Below, piece after piece: positions 18,858-26,442 of a DNA stretch of 64,000 bases. Both the position numbers and the translations under genes were made by a program. The stretch is taken from the NCBI RefSeq assembly GCF_900142915.1, contig NZ_FRCM01000001.1, positions 1,488,001 through 1,552,000 of the forward strand. The letters are read 5' to 3'. Position 1 is the first letter of the stretch. The number at the start of each line of letters is the position of its first letter. A model generated the notes under the pieces. That model did no database searches, was not told the DNA's origin, and worked only from the letters and a program-made list of their open reading frames with translations. This DNA is from Mucilaginibacter sp. OK098 (GTDB lineage: Bacteria > Bacteroidota > Bacteroidia > Sphingobacteriales > Sphingobacteriaceae).

Positions 18858-19438
18858 CGCTGCATTAATCGTGCAACGTATTTGCCTATAATATCAAATT
18901 CAAGGTTAACAACAGAACCGGCTTTTACATGCTGCAGGTTGGTGTGTTCAAAAGTGTAGGGAATTATAGCAACCGAGAAGCTGTTGTTATGTGAGTTAAC
19001 AACGGTTAGGCTTATCCCATTTACGCAAATGGAACCTTTCTCTACCGTTACGTTGCCTTGTGCTACGTCATATTCAAAGGTGTATTCCCAGCTGCCATCT
19101 AACGCTTTAAAATCAATGCAGGTTGCGGTTTGATCAACATGGCCCTGTACAATATGACCATCAAGGCGGGCATTCATTTGCATGCAGCGTTCCAGGTTTA
19201 CCAGGTCGCCGGTTTTAAGGTGGCCCAGGCTGGTTTTATTTAAGGTTTCTTCAATGGCTGTAACCGTATGCTTGCCATCTGCTAACGCGATAACCGTTAA
19301 ACACACCCCATTATGCGCTACCGACTGATCGATCTTTAACTCCGCAGCTATTGATGATTCAACCGTAATGTGCAGGTTACCCTGTTCATGCCGCAGCTCA
19401 GTTATTGTTCCTAAAGTTTCTATTATTCCTGTAAACAT
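18854..19438 (-). CDS. ribE: Riboflavin synthase alpha chain
   Basis: 194 residues with the family start MFTGIIETLGTI and the two tandem lumazine-binding barrels: repeat 1 includes NGVCLTVIAL and repeat 2 NGISLTVVNSH, each with the conserved G-x-x-L-T-V. Both halves hold the GHI/GHV substrate-binding motifs (DGHIVQGHVDQ). It dismutates two 6,7-dimethyl-8-ribityllumazine molecules to riboflavin. No FMN riboswitch is visible upstream; instead a TACATTTG -7 box lies about 44 bp ahead, and the leader contains a CCCCCTAAAGGGGG hairpin. No other rib genes are adjacent. The symbol ribE follows E. coli-style usage. Confidence 0.97.
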   Translation of the reverse strand: MFTGIIETLGTITELRHEQGNLHITVESSIAAELKIDQSVAHNGVCLTVIALADGKHTVTAIEETLNKTSLGHLKTGDLVNLERCMQMNARLDGHIVQGHVDQTATCIDFKALDGSWEYTFEYDVAQGNVTVEKGSICVNGISLTVVNSHNNSFSVAIIPYTFEHTNLQHVKAGSVVNLEFDIIGKYVARLMQR

Positions 19439-19482
19439 AGTCGGCCCCCTGGCCCCCTAAAGGGGGAACTTTTTGATTTGCG

Positions 19483-19490
19483 CAAATGTA
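19483..19490 (-). promoter_or_regulatory. -7 promoter element (TACATTTG) for ribE
   Basis: Perfect minus-strand TAnnTTTG. Between it and the ATG the leader contains the self-complementary CCCCCTAAAGGGGG (19453-19475 region), which could influence translation. Confidence 0.5.
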
Positions 19491-19552
19491 ATTAATTACA
19501 GTATTTCTTGTGTCAGATAAATATGGTATTACCACATGTTATCCCCCCTTGA

Positions 19553-19819
19553 GCTACAGTGTACCCACATCTTTTTATAAAACCCCAGCGGGGTTCAATA
19601 TTGGTAGAAAAATGTCAAAAAATATTTTTTGTGCCGGAGGTACAACACCTATTCCGCCTTTTGGTTAATTAACGAAAATCCGTGGTAAAATAGTCCAATA
19701 GGTTTCGCACCTATGGAGCGAAAATTTATTGTTTTCTATTTTTCTACCAATATTTTGCTCCTACCGGAGCAGCCTTTCTTGATAATTAATTTAAATAAAA
19801 GATGTGGGTACACGGTAGC
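19553..19819. repeat. MITE-like element with nested inverted repeats
   Basis: Perfect 17-bp terminal inverted repeat GTGTACCCACATCTTTT (19559-19575) / AAAAGATGTGGGTACAC (19797-19813), extended outward by GCTAC/GTAGC. Inside it a second perfect 17-bp pair AATATTGGTAGAAAAAT (19597-19613) / ATTTTTCTACCAATATT (19738-19754), and small hairpins CCCCAGCGGGG and GCTCCTACCGGAGC. No coding potential. This accounts for the stretch without genes from 19439 to 19839. Confidence 0.75.
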
Positions 19820-19839
19820 CCCTTGAGTGGGCCTGGCTC

Positions 19840-20337
19840 CTATTTAAAATTACTGCTTAGCTCTAATTTTTTATTTCTCAAGTCAACTCCACCTTCAATT
19901 ACCGATTTCAGGTTAGCCATATAAAACGTCCACCCTATTTGGCATTGGATATATAAATTTTTTGAAGGATCAGCTTCTTCAGGGATATTTTCCTGCGTAA
20001 GCTCAACAATTGATACTCCGTTGCGACTGTAGATATTTATGGTTACAATACTCCCGCCCGAAAAGGTGAATTTTAAAGAATCGGTTCCGTTTGCTTCAAG
20101 AATCTGCCCTTTTTCAACAGCATCATCACCATAGCCGTGCCAGTACCATTCATAGGTATCCTCGGTCATAATAAATTCATGAGGTTCCCTGGTGCGTCTT
20201 GGGATGGTATAAAAATTAGCTTTACGTAAAAACCATTTTTCAATACCTTCTGTGGTTGCCCATGCTTCGTAAAGGGTTCTTATATCTGTATTATAATCGC
20301 CGGCTATTTTAAAGCTGGTCCATTTGTTGTCGGTCAT
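19840..20337 (-). CDS. SRPBCC domain protein (AHSA1-like)
   Basis: 165-residue Bet v 1-like protein. The N-terminal helix-strand (YNTDIRTLYEAWATTEGIEKWFLR) and the later EWYWHGYGDDAVEKGQILEANG / VTINIYSRNGVSIVELTQENIPEE strands match activators of Hsp90 ATPase and related START proteins; the C-terminal helix IGWTFYMANLKSVIEGGVDLRNK is the usual closing helix. Such proteins bind small hydrophobic ligands; no substrate can be named. Divergent from the Nudix gene. A perfect TAAATTTG -7 box lies 25 bp upstream. Confidence 0.87.
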   Translation of the reverse strand: MTDNKWTSFKIAGDYNTDIRTLYEAWATTEGIEKWFLRKANFYTIPRRTREPHEFIMTEDTYEWYWHGYGDDAVEKGQILEANGTDSLKFTFSGGSIVTINIYSRNGVSIVELTQENIPEEADPSKNLYIQCQIGWTFYMANLKSVIEGGVDLRNKKLELSSNFK

Positions 20338-20362
20338 ATGGGTAATATAGCTTTTATTCTCT

Positions 20363-20370
20363 CAAATTTA
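20363..20370 (-). promoter_or_regulatory. -7 promoter element (TAAATTTG) for the SRPBCC gene
   Basis: Perfect minus-strand TAnnTTTG in the divergent spacer between the SRPBCC and Nudix genes. Confidence 0.5.
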
Positions 20371-20417
20371 GTTATAATAGTTTTTGTGTTTGTTAACTTG
20401 CTGATAAATCTTTAAAA

Positions 20418-20879
20418 ATGCCATATCAAAGTGCCGGGATCTTATTATACCGTAAAATAAACACCCATCTACAGGTCTTCCTTGTTCACCCCGGCGGACC
20501 ATTCTTTAAAAACAAAGATATGGGTGCATGGTCGATCCCCAAAGGCGAATTTTTAGATGATGAAGAATCGTTTATAGCGGCCAAACGTGAATTTGAGGAA
20601 GAAACCGGGCAGGCAATTGATGGCAATTTTATCCCTTTAAATCCTGTTAAGTTAAAAAGTGGTAAAATGGTTTATGCATGGGCCGTTGAAGGTGATATCA
20701 ACCATGAAACCATTTTCAGCAATTTATTTGAGATGGAATGGCCGCCCAAATCAGGCAAAAAACAATCATTCCCCGAAATTGACCGTGCCGGATGGTTTGA
20801 GATTGATGAAGCGAAATTAAAGATAAATGGGGCGCAGGCGGCGTTTATTGAAGAGTTAATTGCTCTTTTCTCTGTGTAA
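20418..20879 (+). CDS. Nudix hydrolase
   Basis: 153 residues. The Nudix box G-x5-E-x7-R-E-U-x-E-E-x-G-U is complete (GEFLDDEESFIAAKREFEEE then TGQ), so the metal-binding helix is intact. The N-terminal PYQSAGILLYRK and the insertion VHPGGPFFKNKDMGAWSIPKGE resemble NTP pyrophosphohydrolases acting on diadenosine polyphosphates or oxidised nucleotides; substrate not assignable. Cytoplasmic. The final codons (LFSV stop) run into a TCTGTG-type repeat shared with the convergent spacer. Single gene, convergent with accC. Confidence 0.93.
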   Translation: MPYQSAGILLYRKINTHLQVFLVHPGGPFFKNKDMGAWSIPKGEFLDDEESFIAAKREFEEETGQAIDGNFIPLNPVKLKSGKMVYAWAVEGDINHETIFSNLFEMEWPPKSGKKQSFPEIDRAGWFEIDEAKLKINGAQAAFIEELIALFSV

Positions 20880-20955
20880 CTTTGCGTATCTCTTTGTGAA
20901 CTCCGTGGTAAAAAATAACCACAGAGATACTGAGCAGGCACGGAGGTCACTGAGA
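20862..20955. repeat. CTCTGTGTAACT / CCACAGAGATAC oligomer inverted repeat
   Basis: Left units CTCTGTGTAAC, TATCTCTTTGTGAAC, CTCCGTGGT and right units ACCACAGAGATAC, GCACGGAGGTCAC are inverted around AAAAAATA. It fills the spacer between the convergent Nudix and accC genes and supplies the last codons of the Nudix gene. Confidence 0.7.
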
Positions 20956-20972
20956 TTTGGGAAAATACCGGT

Positions 20973-22454
20973 TTAAACAGCACGCCTGTTCTTCACCCAA
21001 TCAGATACCTTTCCATCAACAACTTCAGCTACTTTTAAACGCTGGGTGCTTAATAGCTTTTCCATTATCATGGCTGCTATCAAAGCCTCGTCTTCATTGC
21101 TGGTTTGCAGCGAGCCGGGGGTAAAATACTTCTTTACAAAATGTGTATCAAAATTACCCGATACAAAAGCTTCATGCTGCATCACAAACTTTCCGAAACC
21201 AAGCGTAGTGGTTATCCCTGTTATGTGGTACTCGTCAATTGCGCGGATCATCCGTTCAATTGCCTCGGTTCTGTCTTTACCATAAGTTACCAGCTTGGCT
21301 ATCATCGGGTCGTAGTAAATGGGGATCTCCATGCCTTGCTCAAAGCCATCATCCACCCTAACACCCGGACCTTTTGGGGTAATGTAGGTTTGCAACGTGC
21401 CTATATCCGGTAAAAAATTATTATCAGGGTCTTCGGCGTAAACGCGCAGCTCAATGGCATGACCATTAATTTTCAAATCCTCCTGTTTAAAGCTGATTGC
21501 TTCGCCTCTTGCTATTTTTATCTGTTCTTTTACCAAATCAACCCCGCTGATCAATTCACTTACCGGGTGTTCAACCTGCAAACGGGTATTCATCTCTAAA
21601 AAGTAGAAATTCAGCTGTTCATCCATAATAAACTCAACCGTGCCAGCGCCGGTATAGTTAACAGATCGCGCTACGTCAACAGCACATTTACCCATCTGCT
21701 CCCTTATCTCCGTCGTTAATATAAACGAAGGTGCTTCTTCAATAACTTTTTGATGGCGACGCTGCACAGAGCAATCCCGCTCAAACAGGTGCAGAATATT
21801 GCCATGTGTATCGCCCAAAACCTGGATCTCGATATGCCTTGGCGATGACACATAACGTTCAATAAATACAGAGCCATCCCCAAAAGCCGAGACAGCTTCA
21901 GATACCGCCAATTGCATTTGCTCTTCAAAATCAGCCGCGCTTTCCACTATCCGCATCCCCTTGCCGCCACCACCGGCTGCCGCTTTTATTAATATGGGGA
22001 AACCTACCTCAACAGCACGAAGCTTAGCCTCATTAATATCAGTAATGGCTTCCTCGGTGCCGGGTACCATTGGGATATTATATTTTAAAGCTGCCGCCTT
22101 TGCCGATAACTTGTTACCCATTACTTCCATAGCCTCGGGCGAAGGGCCAATCAATATCAATCCTGCTTCCCTAACCTTACGTGCAAATGCAGCATTCTCA
22201 CTTAAAAACCCATAGCCCGGATGAATTGCTTCGGCACCTGTTTTATGGCAGGCATCAATTATTTTACTCCCCACAAGGTAGGATTGACTTGAAGGAGACT
22301 CACCGATGTGCACCGCTTCATCAGCATATCGAACGTGAAGCGCATTACGGTCGGCATCCGAGTAAACAGCCACTGTTTTAATGCCCATTTCGCGGGCAGA
22401 ACGCATTACTCTTAAAGCTATTTCGCCACGGTTGGCAACAAGGATCTTTTGCAT
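20973..22454 (-). CDS. accC: Acyl-CoA carboxylase biotin carboxylase subunit
   Basis: 493 residues from ATG 22452-22454 (MQKILVANRGEIALRVMRSA). Biotin carboxylase N-domain, ATP-grasp with glycine loop AAAGGGGKGMRIV, carbonate/biotin site with YFLEMNTRLQVEHPV and the C-domain GHAIELRVYAEDP are all present. It is some 45 residues longer than E. coli AccC, as in Bacteroidota enzymes that serve acetyl- or propionyl-CoA carboxylases, so the exact acyl-CoA is uncertain. The reading frame stays open to 22556, but a perfect TAACTTTG -7 box at 22464-22471 puts transcription start within a few bases of the chosen ATG. No biotin carrier protein or carboxyltransferase gene is adjacent. Confidence 0.94.
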   Translation of the reverse strand: MQKILVANRGEIALRVMRSAREMGIKTVAVYSDADRNALHVRYADEAVHIGESPSSQSYLVGSKIIDACHKTGAEAIHPGYGFLSENAAFARKVREAGLILIGPSPEAMEVMGNKLSAKAAALKYNIPMVPGTEEAITDINEAKLRAVEVGFPILIKAAAGGGGKGMRIVESAADFEEQMQLAVSEAVSAFGDGSVFIERYVSSPRHIEIQVLGDTHGNILHLFERDCSVQRRHQKVIEEAPSFILTTEIREQMGKCAVDVARSVNYTGAGTVEFIMDEQLNFYFLEMNTRLQVEHPVSELISGVDLVKEQIKIARGEAISFKQEDLKINGHAIELRVYAEDPDNNFLPDIGTLQTYITPKGPGVRVDDGFEQGMEIPIYYDPMIAKLVTYGKDRTEAIERMIRAIDEYHITGITTTLGFGKFVMQHEAFVSGNFDTHFVKKYFTPGSLQTSNEDEALIAAMIMEKLLSTQRLKVAEVVDGKVSDWVKNRRAV

Positions 22455-22463
22455 AAACAGTTT

Positions 22464-22471
22464 CAAAGTTA
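22464..22471 (-). promoter_or_regulatory. -7 promoter element (TAACTTTG) fixing the accC start
   Basis: Perfect minus-strand TAnnTTTG with 9 nt between it and the ATG. A translation start at 22556 would lie upstream of transcription initiation, so the shorter protein is favoured. Confidence 0.55.
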
Positions 22472-22649
22472 GAAGAATTGGCGGAAATTTTGCTGAAGCT
22501 AAAAAATTAGTACTTAGCAAACCGGGCTTTAAACAATCAAAAAACGGCTTTAGCAATAAATATTATAAAAACCGGTATAAACATTAAACATTGCGTAACC
22601 TTAGAAGTATTGTTTTCGTAAAAACCAAAAATCACTTTGGACCCCTTAT

Positions 22650-22841
22650 ATGAATATTCTAATCTTCCTGGTAAAAACACTTATGATCCTCGGCGTTATT
22701 CTAATTATCGGGGTATTGTTTTTTAGCTATCTAAAACATTTGAAAAAAACACGTTATCCTAACTGGAAATTTCCTGATTATGTTAGCGTTGGTTATGCCG
22801 AGTATTTGTACAATAAGTATATAAAGAGAAGCATTAAATAG
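22650..22841 (+). CDS. Small single-span membrane protein
   Basis: 63 residues: one hydrophobic helix at 5-27 (IFLVKTLMILGVILIIGVLFF), then a basic, tyrosine-rich cytoplasmic tail (KHLKKTRYPNWKF, YAEYLYNKYIKR). No lipobox and no cleavage site, so an inner-membrane anchor peptide is likely. It overlaps the convergent GNAT gene by 8 bp at the 3' ends. Hypothetical; the clean helix and ATG argue that it is real, but it could be spurious. Confidence 0.55.
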   Translation: MNILIFLVKTLMILGVILIIGVLFFSYLKHLKKTRYPNWKFPDYVSVGYAEYLYNKYIKRSIK

Positions 22842-23352
22842 CTTTTGGCGTATTACTTAAAATCAACTCCAGGAATTTAAGATCAAGCCATCGGCTAAAC
22901 TTATACCCAACTTCTTTAAAGTGAGCTACCTCCTCAAACCCAAACGAACGATGGAGGTTAATACTGATTTCATTATCGGCGCTTATGCCTGCTAGCAGCG
23001 CATGTATGTTCATTTGTTTTGCACGCGCTATCAATGATTGCAGCATTATTTTACTAACGCCTTTTCCTCTATAAGAAGCCTCTACATAAACGGATAGCTC
23101 CGCAGTATACCTATAGCAAGGCCATGCCCTGAAATGCCCGAAACTGCAAAAGCCTGCTACGTCACCATCTATAATAGCAACAAATACCGGGAAATTATTA
23201 TTCACTCTATCCTGGTACCAGTCTTTTCTCATTTGAAGGGTATGCGGCTGTTCGCTGTATACCGCAGTGGTATTCACGATAACATCATTATAAATATCGA
23301 GGATGCGGGGCAGGTCATCTTCCTGCGCATCTCTAATTTTTATATCATTCAT
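22834..23352 (-). CDS. GNAT N-acetyltransferase, phosphinothricin-acetyltransferase-like
   Basis: 172 residues from ATG 23350-23352 (MNDIKIRDAQEDDLPRILD); an upstream in-frame ATG at 23373 adds seven hydrophobic residues and lies inside a terminator hairpin, so it is rejected. The acetyl-CoA loop (Q/R-x-x-G-x-G/A) is YRGKGVSKIMLQSL; AELSVYVEASYRGKG and GFEEVAHFKEVGYKF are typical of the Pat/Bar/YncA branch that acetylates amino-group-bearing small molecules such as methionine derivatives or phosphinothricin. Substrate unknown. It is convergent with the small membrane-protein gene. Confidence 0.9.
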   Translation of the reverse strand: MNDIKIRDAQEDDLPRILDIYNDVIVNTTAVYSEQPHTLQMRKDWYQDRVNNNFPVFVAIIDGDVAGFCSFGHFRAWPCYRYTAELSVYVEASYRGKGVSKIMLQSLIARAKQMNIHALLAGISADNEISINLHRSFGFEEVAHFKEVGYKFSRWLDLKFLELILSNTPKAI

Positions 23353-23370
23353 AATTACTATAAAGCAAAA

Positions 23371-23397
23371 CACCCTTTAACGTAATGTTAAAGGGTG
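23371..23397 (-). terminator. Strong Rho-independent terminator after the cytochrome gene
   Basis: Perfect 11-bp stem CACCCTTTAAC (23371-23381) / GTTAAAGGGTG (23387-23397) with a 5-nt loop; on the minus strand it is followed by TTTTGCTTT. It sits 11 bp past the cytochrome stop and just upstream of the GNAT gene. Confidence 0.85.
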
Positions 23398-23408
23398 CTT
23401 ATTATATT

Positions 23409-23909
23409 TTATTGTTTGTGATCGCCTTGCGGAGCCGGTGTTCCACCAGGAGCAGGTGCACCTGCAGGTGGGCCTCCGGGACCTTTTCTTTCAGGAAGCT
23501 TTGCATCGGGATGAGAATCACCGCGGTGGCAGGTATAGCAGTTAACACCACTGGTTAACACCATTCCCAATGAATCCTTTTTAGCTTCAAAATATTTTTG
23601 GTTGATCTTGTTCATCATCTTATACATTTTGCGGGCCATCTCTTTTTCAGGCTTGGCATCACTTGCAAAATCCATTTTCTTTTCGGCTTCATTGCGTACA
23701 TGGCAAAAATCGCAGTGAACACCTAATGAGCCCGACCATTCATGCATTACTTTACCTAATTGTTCGTGTGTAAGGTTTTTAGGCAGTACCTTAAGGTTTT
23801 TATAGCCCTTATCATCATCCGGCTTCATTGAGGTTAACGCAACCAATGTTACTACAGAAGACAAACAAAGGGTTACTAAGATTTTTTTGTTGATTAGCAT
23901 ATTTGTCAT
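23409..23909 (-). CDS. Exported dihaem c-type cytochrome (reaction-centre cytochrome-like)
   Basis: 166 residues with an N-terminal signal sequence or anchor (LINKKILVTLCLSSVVTLVAL) and two haem-binding motifs, CDFCH and CYTCH, separated by about 60 residues. The spacing and surrounding residues (NLTHEQLGKVMHEWSGSLGVHCDFCH) resemble the small CytoC_RC-type cytochromes abundant in Bacteroidota, which are not photosynthetic and probably shuttle electrons in the periplasm. Methionines between the motifs (ARKMYKMMNKI) could be axial ligands. The C-terminal tail is proline/glycine-rich and likely disordered. A second ATG nine bases downstream (MLINKK) is an equally good start. Confidence 0.88.
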   Translation of the reverse strand: MTNMLINKKILVTLCLSSVVTLVALTSMKPDDDKGYKNLKVLPKNLTHEQLGKVMHEWSGSLGVHCDFCHVRNEAEKKMDFASDAKPEKEMARKMYKMMNKINQKYFEAKKDSLGMVLTSGVNCYTCHRGDSHPDAKLPERKGPGGPPAGAPAPGGTPAPQGDHKQ

Positions 23910-24026
23910 GTTTAAGTCATCTAAGATATGCCATTAATTTCAATGTTACAACCGTTACCTGTTTAATCACAAATATTTTACCATCAAAAAAATATTTGTT
24001 AAAAAAAGTTAAAACGCTTGCTTTAT

Positions 24027-24061
24027 TACGAATTAATCGTAGATTTACGAAACAATCGTAA
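24027..24061 (+). promoter_or_regulatory. Twin operator dyads upstream of the BlaI-type repressor
   Basis: Two perfect palindromes: TACGA-ATTAA-TCGTA (24027-24041) and TTACGA-AACAA-TCGTAA (24045-24061), centres 19 bp apart, ending 5 bp before the repressor ATG. BlaI/MecI dimers bind tandem dyads on one face of DNA, so this is very likely the autoregulatory operator. The half-site TACGA/TCGTA differs from the TACA/TGTA of staphylococcal operators. Confidence 0.8.
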
Positions 24062-24065
24062 AAAG

Positions 24066-24428
24066 ATGGAAAAATTATCTAAACAAGAGGAAGATGCAAT
24101 GCAGGCGGTATGGCAGTTTGGCAAAGGTTTTATAAAAGATTTCCTTGACCTGATGGAAGAACCAAAGCCCCCTTACACCACGCTTGCATCAACAGTAAAA
24201 AACCTGGAACGTAAAGGTTTTGTAGAAAGTGAAAAAATGGGTAACTCATTCCGATATGCCCCGGCAATACTGGAAGAGGATTACAAAAAGAAATTTATGA
24301 ACGGTTTTGTAAACGATTATTTTCAAAACTCCTATAAAGACCTCGTTACATTTTTTGCCAATGACAAAAAGATCAGCGCCAGCGAGTTAAAAGAGATCAT
24401 TAAACTTATTGAAAACCCTAAATCCTGA
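24066..24428 (+). CDS. BlaI/MecI/CopY-family transcriptional repressor
   Basis: 120 residues from the ATG at 24066 (MEKLSKQEEDAMQAVWQFG); an upstream TTG lies in the operator and is rejected. The winged helix occupies residues 1-80 with the family pattern PPYTTLASTVKNLERKGFVE (recognition helix and wing), followed by a short dimerisation helix bundle (ELKEIIKLIENPK). It should repress itself and the following M56 sensor by binding the twin dyads. In beta-lactam systems the partner protease triggers loss of repression. No lactamase gene lies next to it, so the regulon is unknown. It is followed after 5 bp by the M56 gene, a clear operon. Confidence 0.95.
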   Translation: MEKLSKQEEDAMQAVWQFGKGFIKDFLDLMEEPKPPYTTLASTVKNLERKGFVESEKMGNSFRYAPAILEEDYKKKFMNGFVNDYFQNSYKDLVTFFANDKKISASELKEIIKLIENPKS

Positions 24429-24433
24429 AGGCC

Positions 24434-26323
24434 ATGCCAGCTTTGTTTGTTTTCCTTTTTAAAGTAAATATTGCCCTCTTGCTATTTTGTGCGGGTTATT
24501 ACCTGGTATTAAGGCATCTTACCTTTTACACATTAAACCGCATTTACCTGGTCGCCGCCATAATATTTGCAACCATATATCCCAAAATAAACATGTCGGG
24601 CTTTTTAGAACATCATCAGCAAATTGCCAAGCCGATGCAGGTTATAGTTCTTAACTGGCAGGCCCCCGCTAAGGCACTTATTAAACCGATTGCACAGCCA
24701 AACTACTGGTTATGGGCTGAAGTTGTTTTATGGACGGGTGTTGTATTGTTTGCTTTACGGCTACTGGTGCAATTATATTCATTATATAAATTATACCGCA
24801 ACTCAACTGCCGCTACAATTCATAACCATGATGTAAGAGTGATCAATAGCGATACGGGCCCGTTTTCATTCTGGAAAAGCATCTACATTAATCCAGCAAA
24901 GCACGAGCCTTCTGATTTGAGATCGATATTATTACACGAACAGATCCACGTGAGCGAATGGCATACGCTGGATGTATTACTGGCTGAATTGAGCACTATA
25001 TTCTACTGGTTTAACCCCGGGGTTTGGCTCATGAAAAAAGCAGTGCGCGAAAATATAGAATTCATTACCGACCGTAAAATATTAAAAACCGGCACCGATA
25101 GTAAACAATATCAATATAGCCTGGTAAACGTAAGTTTTTCTGCCGCACCACAGGGAATAGTGAACCACTTTAATATATCAACTATTAAAAAAAGAATTAT
25201 CATGATGAACACAAAAAGATCTTCGAAATTTAACTTAACCCGGTATGCATTTTTAGTACCTGCCGTGGTTATCCTGCTGCTTGTTTTCAGCATCTCAAAA
25301 GCAGCTTTGGTTAAAAAAAGTTCCCCTGCTATTAAGGTATTTTCAGCTTTAACAAATAAATCAATTTATAAAGAAAATGTAAAAACTGCAGCAGGCAATA
25401 ACAAAGCTATCACCACTACTATTAAAAGTAATTTAGTACAGCCAAAAGCTGCAAAAGCTATTGACACGATCAGAAAAGGCAAGTTCTTTTTTAGTACCTC
25501 TGACAATTCAGATTCATTAAATTATGTATTAAATGGTGTTAGAACCACAAAGGCTGCACTTTTAAAGCTCGATGAAAGCCGCATTTATAGTGTAAATGTT
25601 GTATCAGCAGAAACTGCCGCGAAATTATTGCCCCACCTTAGCAACAAACACGGTGCATTATTTATAACTACGGACGACTCTGAAGCTGGGAAAAAATTCA
25701 AAGAAAAATTAGATAATCTTGACAAAAACAAGTACACAGTAGTAAGTGGCAACTACACCCCAATTGGAACCGTAAGTAAACTTGTAGTTATTGGTACATC
25801 AAATAGCTCGGGTAATGCTATTAGTGATGATGATTCAGACAATAACGTAGCTATAGCAGGTTCAAGCAGTGGTACAGGAAAGGTTGCGACATTTAATCTT
25901 GTAACTAAAAATGGCAGTTCAGTAGCCCGGTTAACACAACGAAAAGGTGTTAACGTTTATGGAAATAAAACAAATAAAGATTCCTCTAACAAAGCGGCAA
26001 TAACTTATAGCATATCTTTTGATACCGTCGCTGCTGTCCATAATTTAAACTCCAGGCTATACGAAAACAGGACTAATTCCAGGGCTGCCACACTTGCTTT
26101 CACAAATTCAAATTCAAAATTCAGTCTTAATCACCTTTCTGATAAGCTGATCATTATTAATGGTAAAATAGCGTCAGAAACAGACCTGAAAAAGATCTCA
26201 GCGTTTGACATCGACCGTATGGTTTTAAAAACCGATGAAGAAACCAAAGAACTTTATGGCGATAAAGCCAAAAATGGAATTGTTTTTATAGTGACGAAGA
26301 AGGGGGCTAAAGAAGTTAAGTAG
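24434..26323 (+). CDS. BlaR1-like M56 membrane metallopeptidase with plug-like C-terminus
   Basis: 629 residues. The N-terminal part has about three membrane helices (LFVFLFKVNIALLLFCAGYYLV, IYLVAAIIFATIYP, WAEVVLWTGVVLFALRLLVQL), then the M56 zinc motif HEQIH (168-172) in LLHEQIHVSEWHTLD, and another membrane helix (YAFLVPAVVILLLVFSI, about 275). The periplasmic part is not a penicillin-binding domain; it is a Ser/Asn-rich linker ending in LIIINGKIASETDLKKI and YGDKAKNGIVFIVTKKG, which resembles the plug domain of TonB-dependent receptors. It forms an operon with the BlaI repressor. A signal-sensing protease that inactivates the repressor is inferred by analogy with BlaR1. Confidence 0.9.
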   Translation: MPALFVFLFKVNIALLLFCAGYYLVLRHLTFYTLNRIYLVAAIIFATIYPKINMSGFLEHHQQIAKPMQVIVLNWQAPAKALIKPIAQPNYWLWAEVVLWTGVVLFALRLLVQLYSLYKLYRNSTAATIHNHDVRVINSDTGPFSFWKSIYINPAKHEPSDLRSILLHEQIHVSEWHTLDVLLAELSTIFYWFNPGVWLMKKAVRENIEFITDRKILKTGTDSKQYQYSLVNVSFSAAPQGIVNHFNISTIKKRIIMMNTKRSSKFNLTRYAFLVPAVVILLLVFSISKAALVKKSSPAIKVFSALTNKSIYKENVKTAAGNNKAITTTIKSNLVQPKAAKAIDTIRKGKFFFSTSDNSDSLNYVLNGVRTTKAALLKLDESRIYSVNVVSAETAAKLLPHLSNKHGALFITTDDSEAGKKFKEKLDNLDKNKYTVVSGNYTPIGTVSKLVVIGTSNSSGNAISDDDSDNNVAIAGSSSGTGKVATFNLVTKNGSSVARLTQRKGVNVYGNKTNKDSSNKAAITYSISFDTVAAVHNLNSRLYENRTNSRAATLAFTNSNSKFSLNHLSDKLIIINGKIASETDLKKISAFDIDRMVLKTDEETKELYGDKAKNGIVFIVTKKGAKEVK

Positions 26324-26442
26324 GTTGATTAAGTTGGATTGAGTTGATTAGGTTATTGAAGTCAATAATAAGGTCAGTTAATAATTGTTGAGGATTTAAC
26401 TTAATCAACATAATCCAACTTAGTCAACTCAACCAACTAACT
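26321..26442. repeat. GTTGATTAAGTTGG oligomer inverted pair filling a convergent spacer
   Basis: Left arm GGTTGATTAAGTTGG, ATTGAGTTGATTAGGTT; right arm AACTTAATCAACATAATCC, AACTTAGTCAACTCAACC. The block occupies the whole spacer between the M56 gene and the convergent topoisomerase gene and can fold on itself. Confidence 0.75.

Noticed and set aside
19439-19552. FMN riboswitch upstream of ribE
   Set aside because: None of the conserved RFN stem sequences is visible; only a CCCCCTAAAGGGGG hairpin and a -7 box.
21105-21413. 102-residue frame antisense to accC
   Set aside because: Shadow of the biotin carboxylase coding sequence.
22455-22556. 34-residue N-terminal extension of accC
   Set aside because: Lies upstream of the TAACTTTG -7 box and has no similarity to biotin carboxylase.
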